A DNA stretch of 52,769 nt. Origin: Candidatus Muproteobacteria bacterium. Lineage in GTDB: Bacteria > Pseudomonadota > Gammaproteobacteria > Acidiferrobacterales > Sulfurifustaceae. Where the stretch lies: positions 1-52,769 of the forward strand of contig DAIDLH010000098.1 of assembly GCA_027449605.1 (NCBI GenBank), written 5' to 3'. How positions within the stretch are numbered: position 1 is the first letter of the stretch; each line of letters begins with the position of its first letter. This document shows, in pieces, positions 47,030-52,769 of the stretch. Below the pieces are notes generated by a model that worked only from the letters and a program-made list of their open reading frames with translations, was not told the DNA's origin and searched no databases. Position numbers and translations under genes: made by a program.

Positions 47030-47830
47030 TTATTCCAGCAGCTTTCCGTAGTTGAGACCGATGGCGACGGTGTTGAATCCGCCGTCCACGTAGGTGATTT
47101 CGCCGGTCACGCCGGAGGCGAGATCGGAGCACAGGAAAGCGCCCACGTTGCCCACTTCGTCGATCGTCACGCCGCGTCCCAGCGGCGCCATCTTGTCGTT
47201 GTAGTCGAGCAGCTTTTTGAAGTCGGTGATGCCCGCGGCCGCGAGCGTGCGGATCGGTCCGGCGGAAATGGCGTTGACGCGGATGCCCTCGGGCCCCAGC
47301 GCCTGCGCCAGATAACGTACGTTGGCTTCGAGACTCGCCTTGGCCAGTCCCATGATGTTGTAGTTGGGCACCGAACGTTCGGCGCCGATGTAGGACAGCG
47401 TCAGCATCGCGCCCTGGCGACCCTGCATCATGGCCTTGCCGGCCTTGGCCAGCGCCGTCAGGCTGTAGGAACTGATCTCGTGCGCGATGCGGAAGCCCTC
47501 GCGCGTCGTGACTTCCGCGAAGTTGCCGGACAGCTGCTCGCGCAACGCATACGCGACCGAATGGACGATGATGTCGAGCCCGTCCCAGTAGTCGTCGAGG
47601 TGCGAGAACACCGCCTCGATCTGTTCGTCGCTGGAGACGTCGCAGGGAATCAGGATGTCGGACTTGGTCTGGGCCGCGAGTTTCTCGACCCGTTCCTTGA
47701 GCTTGTCGTTCTGGTAGGTGTAGGCCAGCTCGGCGCCTTCCCGGTGCATGGCCTTGGCGATTCCCCAGGCGATCGACCGGTCCCCGGCCACGCCCACGAT
47801 CAGCGCCCGCTTGCCTGCCAGAAATCCCAT
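47030..47830 (-). CDS. fabI: Enoyl-[acyl-carrier-protein] reductase (NADH)
   Basis: 266 residues, standard FabI. It reduces enoyl-ACP in the last step of each fatty-acid elongation cycle. [32 protein letters not shown] is the dinucleotide-binding start; [30 protein letters not shown] has the Tyr-x6-Lys catalytic pair; [14 protein letters not shown] the flexible substrate loop, with the residues usual for the triclosan-sensitive type. It is divergent from the peptide-transport operon and convergent with ppiD. Confidence 0.96.
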   Translation of the reverse strand: MGFLAGKRALIVGVAGDRSIAWGIAKAMHREGAELAYTYQNDKLKERVEKLAAQTKSDILIPCDVSSDEQIEAVFSHLDDYWDGLDIIVHSVAYALREQLSGNFAEVTTREGFRIAHEISSYSLTALAKAGKAMMQGRQGAMLTLSYIGAERSVPNYNIMGLAKASLEANVRYLAQALGPEGIRVNAISAGPIRTLAAAGITDFKKLLDYNDKMAPLGRGVTIDEVGNVGAFLCSDLASGVTGEITYVDGGFNTVAIGLNYGKLLE

Positions 47831-48017
47831 AAAACAGTCTCCACCAGTTATTCGTATTGAGAGCCGACGCCCATTGTTTTCACCGGGCGTCCGGGATGAA
47901 ATCAGGCGCTACAGTAACGAAAATCCGCGCTCGCGGGAAGAGGGACGAACGAACGGAATTTGATATATTGGCGCCATAACCGGCAAGACGGAACACAGGA
48001 GAACGGACTCAGGCAGC

Positions 48018-50189
48018 ATGAATTGCCCCGGCGCGACGCGGACTGTCTTGTTGACGGTTTTGATCCTTTTCTCCGCCGCCGCGGCGGCTTCCTGGAACAA
48101 TCCCTATCCGGACGCGGACGCGGAGAAGAACATTCTCTATTCGGCGTTTCGGGAGCGCCCGAAAACCTTCGACCCGGCGCGCGCCTACAGCTCCAACGAA
48201 TACCAGTTCATCGCCCAGATTTACGAGCCGCCGTTTCAGTATCATTACCTCAAGCGGCCGTACACGCTGGTGCCGCTCACCGCCAGCGCCGTTCCCGCGC
48301 CCATCTATCTCGACAAGCAGGGACGCCGTTTGCCGCACAACGCGCCGGTCGCGCGGATCGCCTACAGCGTGTATGAAATCCACATCCGTCCGGGGATTTA
48401 TTTCCAGCCGCATCCGGCGTTCGCGCGCGACGCTGACGGGAAGTTGCAGTATCACGCGCTCGGCTCCAGCGACCTGACAAACATCAACGCCATCGGTGAC
48501 TTTCCGCAGACCGGCACGCGCGAGCTGACCGCCGCCGACTACGTTTACCAGATCAAGCGTCTGGCGCATCCCAAACTGCATTCGCCGATCCAGAGCCTCA
48601 TGAACGATTACATCGTGGGACTGCGCGAATATGCCGACACGCTCAAGAAGGCCTACGACACCATCGCCGGCGGCCGCGAAGAGGGCGTTTATCTCGATCT
48701 CGCGCAATATCCGCTCGCCGGCGTCGAGGAAGTTGATCGTTACACCTATCGCGTGAAGATCAAGGGCAAGTATCCGCAGTTTCTCTACTGGATGGCGATG
48801 CCGTTTTTTGCGCCGATGGCGCCCGAGGCCGATCACTTCTTCTCGCAGCCGGGCATGGCGGAAAAAAATCTCACGCTCGACTGGTACCCGGTCGGCAGCG
48901 GCGCGTACATGCTGACGATCAACAATCCCAACCGCCAGATGGTGCTGGAGCGCAATCCGAACTATCACGAGGAACTTTATCCCGCCGAGGGCGAACCCGG
49001 CGATGCGCCGGCCGGGCTGCTGGCCGACGCCGGCAAGCCCCTGCCCTTCATCGACAAGGTGGTGTTCAGCCTCGAAAAGGAAAGCATTCCGTACTGGAAC
49101 AAATTTCTCCAGGGATACTACGACCGTTCCGCGGTGCTGGCCGAGAGTTTCGATCAGGCGATCCGCTTCACCGGCGAGGGCGATACCGAGGTGAGCGACG
49201 CCATGAAACAGAAGGGCATACAGCTGCTGACCAGCGTGCAGACCTCGACTTATTATCTTGGTTTCAACATGCTCGATCCGCTGGTGGGCGGATACACGGA
49301 ACGCGCCCGCAAGCTGCGCCAGGCGATTTCCATCGCCATCGACTTCGAGGAGCAGATTTCCATTTTCGACAACGGCCGCGGCATCGCCGCGCAGGGCCCG
49401 CTGGCGCCGGGCATCTTCGGTTTCCGCGACGGCCGGGCGGGGGTCAATCCGTACGTATACGACTGGGTGGACGGCAAGCCGCAACGCAAGCCGGTTGAAT
49501 ACGCGCGCCGGCTGCTGGCCGAGGCCGGTTATCCGGGCGGCGTCGATCCCGCCACCGGCCGGCCGCTCATGATCAATTTCGAGACGCCGGCGACCGGCCC
49601 CGAGCGCAAGGCGCAGCTCGACTGGATGCGCAAACAGTTGCAGAAGCTCGACATCCAACTGGTGATACGCGCCACCGACTACAACCGTTTCCAGGAAAAG
49701 ATGCGCAAGGGCGACGCGCAGCTCTACGACTGGGGCTGGAACGCGGATTATCCCGATCCGGAGAATTTCCTGTTCCTGCTCTACGGACCGAACAAGAAGG
49801 TCGGCCACGACGGCGAAAACGCGTCGAACTACGACAACCCGGAATTCAACCGCCTGTTCGAGCGCATGAAGAACATGGACAACACGCCGGAGCGCCAGGC
49901 CATCATCGACCAGATGGTCGACATCGCGCGCCGCGACGCGCCCTGGGTCTGGGGCGTGCATCCCAAGCAGTTCATCCTGCAGCACGACTGGCTGTTCAAC
50001 ACCAAGCCCGGGCAGATGGCGAACAACACCCTCAAGTACGCCAGGCTCGATCCGAAGAAGCGCGCGGTGCAGCGCGCGGCGTGGAACCGTCCGGTGGTCT
50101 GGCCGCTCGCCGTGGCGCTGGCGGTGTTCGTGGCCGGCGCGGCGCCGGCCGTCGTGAACTACCGCCGACGTGAGACAGGCAGACGCTGA
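48018..50189 (+). CDS. ABC-transporter substrate-binding protein (family 5), C-terminally membrane-anchored
   Basis: 723 residues. Signal peptide (about 1-24, TVLLTVLILFSAAAAASW). The family-5 solute-binding fold (oligopeptide/dipeptide/YejA type) follows: FRERPKTFDPARAYSSNEYQFIAQIYEP, YVYQIKRLAHP, YPVGSGAYMLTINNPNRQMVLERNPNY, YDWGWNADYPDPENFLFLLYGPN. Unusually, a hydrophobic helix and basic tail close the protein (~695-723, WPLAVALAVFVAGAAPAVV then RRRETGRR), predicting a protein tethered to the inner membrane with its binding domain in the periplasm. The stop overlaps the permease start (ATGA at 50187-50192 region), so translation is coupled. Larger than most OppA/DppA. Confidence 0.88.
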   Translation: MNCPGATRTVLLTVLILFSAAAAASWNNPYPDADAEKNILYSAFRERPKTFDPARAYSSNEYQFIAQIYEPPFQYHYLKRPYTLVPLTASAVPAPIYLDKQGRRLPHNAPVARIAYSVYEIHIRPGIYFQPHPAFARDADGKLQYHALGSSDLTNINAIGDFPQTGTRELTAADYVYQIKRLAHPKLHSPIQSLMNDYIVGLREYADTLKKAYDTIAGGREEGVYLDLAQYPLAGVEEVDRYTYRVKIKGKYPQFLYWMAMPFFAPMAPEADHFFSQPGMAEKNLTLDWYPVGSGAYMLTINNPNRQMVLERNPNYHEELYPAEGEPGDAPAGLLADAGKPLPFIDKVVFSLEKESIPYWNKFLQGYYDRSAVLAESFDQAIRFTGEGDTEVSDAMKQKGIQLLTSVQTSTYYLGFNMLDPLVGGYTERARKLRQAISIAIDFEEQISIFDNGRGIAAQGPLAPGIFGFRDGRAGVNPYVYDWVDGKPQRKPVEYARRLLAEAGYPGGVDPATGRPLMINFETPATGPERKAQLDWMRKQLQKLDIQLVIRATDYNRFQEKMRKGDAQLYDWGWNADYPDPENFLFLLYGPNKKVGHDGENASNYDNPEFNRLFERMKNMDNTPERQAIIDQMVDIARRDAPWVWGVHPKQFILQHDWLFNTKPGQMANNTLKYARLDPKKRAVQRAAWNRPVVWPLAVALAVFVAGAAPAVVNYRRRETGRR

Positions 50190-51166
50190 TGATTGCTTAC
50201 ATCATCCGCCGCCTGCTGTACGCGATTCCGATCCTGATCGGCGTGAACCTGCTTACCTTCGCGCTGTTCTTTTTCGTCAACAGCCCCGACGACATGGCGC
50301 GCGTGCACCTCGGCGGCAAGCGCGTCACGCCCGAGGCGATCGAAAAATGGAAGCAAGACCGCGGCTACGACAAGCCGCTGCTGTACAACCCCGCCGGCGC
50401 CGGCGCGGGGAAGCTCACCGACACCATCTTTTACAGGCATTCGCTGCGACTGTTCGTGCTCGAATTCGGCCGCTCCGACAACGGCCGCAACATCGGTTAC
50501 GACATCCGCCAGCGCATGTGGCCGAGTCTGGCGATCGCGCTGCCGATTTTCATCGTCGGCATCCTGGCGCACATCACTTTCGCCATGCTACTTGCGTTTT
50601 TCCGAGGAAGTTATCTCGACACGGCGGGCGTGGTGCTGTGCGTCGTCATGATGTCGGTTTCCACGTTGTTTTACGTCATCGGCGGGCAATACCTGGTCAG
50701 CATGCTGCTGCGGCTGGTGCCGGTTTCGGGTTATGACGTCGGCGTGGATGCGGTCAAGTTCCTGGCGCTGCCGGTATTGGTCGGCGTGGTCAGCGGCATC
50801 GGCGCGAGCACGCGCCTGTACCGCACGCTGTTTCTCGAGGAAATCGGCAAGGATTATGTGCGCACCGCGCGCGCCAAGGGCCTGTCGGAATTGCGCGTGC
50901 TGTTTCGCCACGTGCTCAAGAACGCCATGATTCCGATCCTGACCGGGGTGGTGGTGGTGATCCCGCTGCTGTTCACCGGCAGCCTGATCATGGAGTCGTT
51001 CTTCGGGATTCCCGGCCTCGGCAGTTACACCATCGACGCCATCAACTCGCAGGATTTCGCCATCGTGCGCGCCATGGTGTTCCTCGGCTCGGTGTTGTAC
51101 ATCCTGGGACTGATCCTGACCGACATTACTTATACTCTGGTCGATCCGCGCGTGAGGCTGAGCTGA
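50189..51166 (+). CDS. Oligopeptide-type ABC permease 1 (DppB/YejB-like)
   Basis: 325 residues, six membrane helices. N terminus MIAYIIRRLLYAIPILIGVNLLTFALFFFVNSPDD is typical of DppB/OppB/YejB. A periplasmic loop of ~100 residues follows, then the permease core with the EAA-type coupling loop (TLFLEEIGKDYVRTARAKGLSELRVLFRHVLKNAMIP). C-terminal SLIMESFFGIPGLGSYTIDAINSQDFAIVRAMVFLGSVLYILG is canonical. The next permease starts 4 bases after its stop. Confidence 0.93.
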   Translation: MIAYIIRRLLYAIPILIGVNLLTFALFFFVNSPDDMARVHLGGKRVTPEAIEKWKQDRGYDKPLLYNPAGAGAGKLTDTIFYRHSLRLFVLEFGRSDNGRNIGYDIRQRMWPSLAIALPIFIVGILAHITFAMLLAFFRGSYLDTAGVVLCVVMMSVSTLFYVIGGQYLVSMLLRLVPVSGYDVGVDAVKFLALPVLVGVVSGIGASTRLYRTLFLEEIGKDYVRTARAKGLSELRVLFRHVLKNAMIPILTGVVVVIPLLFTGSLIMESFFGIPGLGSYTIDAINSQDFAIVRAMVFLGSVLYILGLILTDITYTLVDPRVRLS

Positions 51167-51170
51167 CGCC

Positions 51171-52571
51171 ATGCCCTTTCAACTTGAATTTCTTTGGACC
51201 GATATCCTGATCTACCTGCTGCTCGCGTCGACGCTGGCGTTCACGTTTTATACCCTGCGTCATGAACACCTGCGCGTGCCGTGGCGGCAGGTCGCGCGCC
51301 GGCCCATGGCCATGGCATCCCTGGTTGTGTTGGCGGTCTACGTGGTCGTGGGACTCATGGACTCGGTGCATTACCGGCCGCTGCTTGAAATCCGGAATCA
51401 GGCCGAGCGGGTCTACTCGAACGAGGTGCTGAGCCTGCTCGACAAACTGACGACAACCTTGCGCACGCGGGTGGAGAAAACCTATTCCGCGCCGTTCGCG
51501 GTGCAGGCGTACAGCAAGGAAACCGTGGAATATCCCGACGGCCGCCATGCGCGTGAGTATCCGCGCTTGACGTACGGCGGCGCGCATCTGCGGAATCCGC
51601 AGGATCGCGCGACCGACATCGCGCGGCGGACAGGATTCGCCGCGCTGACGGGGATCGGGTTGTGGCTGGTGTCGGTCGCGGGTTTTCTGTGGTGGTGGCG
51701 CGGAAGCGCGGAATCCTGGAACGGAGCGGCGCGGCGTTTGTGGCGCGGTGAGAGCCAAATACCATGGCGCGCGATCTGGGTGACGATTGGCGTCGTGATC
51801 GTGCTCGCGGCAAATGCCGCAAGCCTCTCGCCGCTCTATCATATTTTCGGCACCGATCAGGTGGGCCAGGACGTCTTTTACAAATCTTTGAAAAGCATCC
51901 GCACCGGTCTCGTGATCGGCACGCTCACCACGCTGGTGATGCTGCCATTTGCCGCCGTGTTCGGCATCATGGCCGGTTATTTCCGCGGCTGGGTGGATGA
52001 CGTCATCCAGTACACCTACACGACGCTCAGTTCGATTCCCGGCGTGCTGCTGATCGCCGCCGCGATCCTGAGTCTGCAAGTTTACGTGGGCAATCATCCC
52101 GAATCGTTCCACAGCGCGACCGAACGGGCCGACATCCGGCTGCTGTTCCTGTGCCTGATTCTCGGCGTGACCAGCTGGACCAGCCTGTGCCGGCTGCTGC
52201 GCGGCGAGACGCTCAAGCTGCGCGAGGTGGACTATATCCAGGCCGCGCGCGCCCTGGGTTCAAGTCACGTCTCGGTCATGGCGCGCCATGTTCTGCCCAA
52301 TGTCATGCACATCATTCTCATCACCGTGGTGCTGGATTTCAGCGGACTGGTGCTGGCCGAGGCGGTGCTGTCCTACGTCGGCGTGGGCGTGGACCCGACC
52401 ATGGACAGCTGGGGCAACATGATCAACAGTGCGCGGCTGGAAATGGCGCGCGAGCCGGTGGTGTGGTGGAGCCTGGCGTCGGCGTTCGTGTTCATGTTCG
52501 GTTTGGTGCTGGCGGCCAATCTGTTCTCCGACGCGGTGCGGGATGCGTTCGATCCGAGGTTGCGGAAGTGA
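51171..52571 (+). CDS. Oligopeptide-type ABC permease 2 (DppC/YejE-like) with extended N terminus
   Basis: 466 residues, about 130-170 longer than typical DppC/OppC. The first helix (~10-27) and a second (~45-62) are followed by ~100 periplasmic residues (~65-160) and another helix (GFAALTGIGLWLVSVAGFLWWW). Only then comes the usual core: FGTDQVGQDVFYKSLKSIRTGLVIGTLTTLV, REVDYIQAARALGSSHVSVMARHVLPNVMH (coupling loop) and AVLSYVGVGVDPTMDSWGNMINSAR. Partner of the preceding permease and anchored binding protein. No ATPase gene is present before the window ends. Confidence 0.92.
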   Translation: MPFQLEFLWTDILIYLLLASTLAFTFYTLRHEHLRVPWRQVARRPMAMASLVVLAVYVVVGLMDSVHYRPLLEIRNQAERVYSNEVLSLLDKLTTTLRTRVEKTYSAPFAVQAYSKETVEYPDGRHAREYPRLTYGGAHLRNPQDRATDIARRTGFAALTGIGLWLVSVAGFLWWWRGSAESWNGAARRLWRGESQIPWRAIWVTIGVVIVLAANAASLSPLYHIFGTDQVGQDVFYKSLKSIRTGLVIGTLTTLVMLPFAAVFGIMAGYFRGWVDDVIQYTYTTLSSIPGVLLIAAAILSLQVYVGNHPESFHSATERADIRLLFLCLILGVTSWTSLCRLLRGETLKLREVDYIQAARALGSSHVSVMARHVLPNVMHIILITVVLDFSGLVLAEAVLSYVGVGVDPTMDSWGNMINSARLEMAREPVVWWSLASAFVFMFGLVLAANLFSDAVRDAFDPRLRK

Positions 52572-52769
52572 TGTTCAGGCAACGTGGCCATAATGTCGTC
52601 ACCCCGGCGAAAACCGGGGTCCGGGTTTTAAAGGGTATCGCGCGCCTTGCGCGCGATTTCAAAACCTACTTGTGGGTGGCTGACCCGTGGAGATTATATG
52701 TGCGTGCGCTCCGCGCACGATTTGAAAAGCTATGTGCGGGTGGCTCCGCCCCTGCACCCTGGGCCCATT
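52572..52769. repeat. Palindromic and near-tandem repeats at the right edge
   Basis: ACCCCGG-CGAAAA-CCGGGGT (52601-52620) is the widespread GTCACCCCGGCGAAA-type palindrome. Two degenerate copies of a ~52-base unit follow (about 52635-52686 and 52699-52750). Each consists of a GC hairpin (for example ATCGCGCGC-CTT-GCGCGCGAT), then GATTT.AAAA.CTA, then GTGGCT. The first copy includes the 23-base motif (52668-52690) shared with 33208-33230. No coding capacity seen. Confidence 0.65.

Overview
This is a contiguous piece of a GC-rich (about 60-65% by eye) chromosome from a gammaproteobacterium. The evidence is the tig-clpP-clpX-lon-hupB-tRNA-ppiD order, the Pro-Arg-His-Lys-Leu tRNA cluster ahead of tig, asd next to fimV, and the proteins themselves (SurA/PpiD-type foldase, FabI, MipA/OmpV, trigger factor). 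A solitary PEP-CTERM protein behind a sigma-54-type promoter points to an environmental, probably exopolysaccharide-forming lineage. A closer placement (for example among sulfur-oxidising Acidiferrobacterales-like bacteria) would be a guess.

Layout. 1-932: 3' end of hrpB. 933-4552: sigma-54/PEP-CTERM locus, then a pseudoreceiver, a ferritin-like di-iron protein, a small exported protein and a glycine-zipper protein. 4629-8933 (minus): metH and a dimeric alpha/beta-barrel protein resembling part of sulfur oxygenase reductase, with an IscR-type-1-like box on its promoter. 9146-12240 (minus): an apparent three-gene operon of TraB/GumN (Tiki-like) protein, HExxH metallopeptidase and ATP-grasp ligase. 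The middle gene seems to start at a non-canonical ATC codon. 12431-13588: MipA/OmpV and a hypothetical gene. 13763-18071: aroC followed by an Mla/MCE-type lipid transport cluster whose ATPase has lost every recognisable catalytic motif. 18072-19620: lower-GC island with two orphan small genes and a DUF4160/DUF2442 pair. 19685-22163: MFS permease, hypothetical gene, LysR regulator. 22257-30015: leuC-leuD-leuB, asd, fimV. 30064-32893 (minus): beta-barrel protein, folA, thyA, and an AT-rich membrane DnaJ gene. 32894-33322: repeat-rich spacer. 33323-37111 (minus): rhomboid, mtfA, short-form pgi, folD. 37418-38074: five tRNAs. 38172-44835: tig, clpP, clpX, lon, hup. 44869-45028: tRNA-Val and tRNA-Asp. 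45134-47830: ppiD and, convergent to it, fabI. 48018-52571: oligopeptide-type ABC importer (binding protein plus two permeases, no ATPase seen). 52572-52769: palindromic repeats.

How it fits together. Much of the window is housekeeping: methionine, leucine, lysine/threonine branch and aromatic biosynthesis, folate/dTMP metabolism, and protein quality control. A sigma-32-like promoter precedes lon. The parts most worth attention are the TraB/metallopeptidase/ATP-grasp operon, the dead-ATPase MCE cluster, the IscR-box/SOR-like gene, and the sigma-54 PEP-CTERM leader with two hairpins. All calls come from reading sequence by eye; no database search was run. Start codons were re-chosen where the longest frame was implausible.
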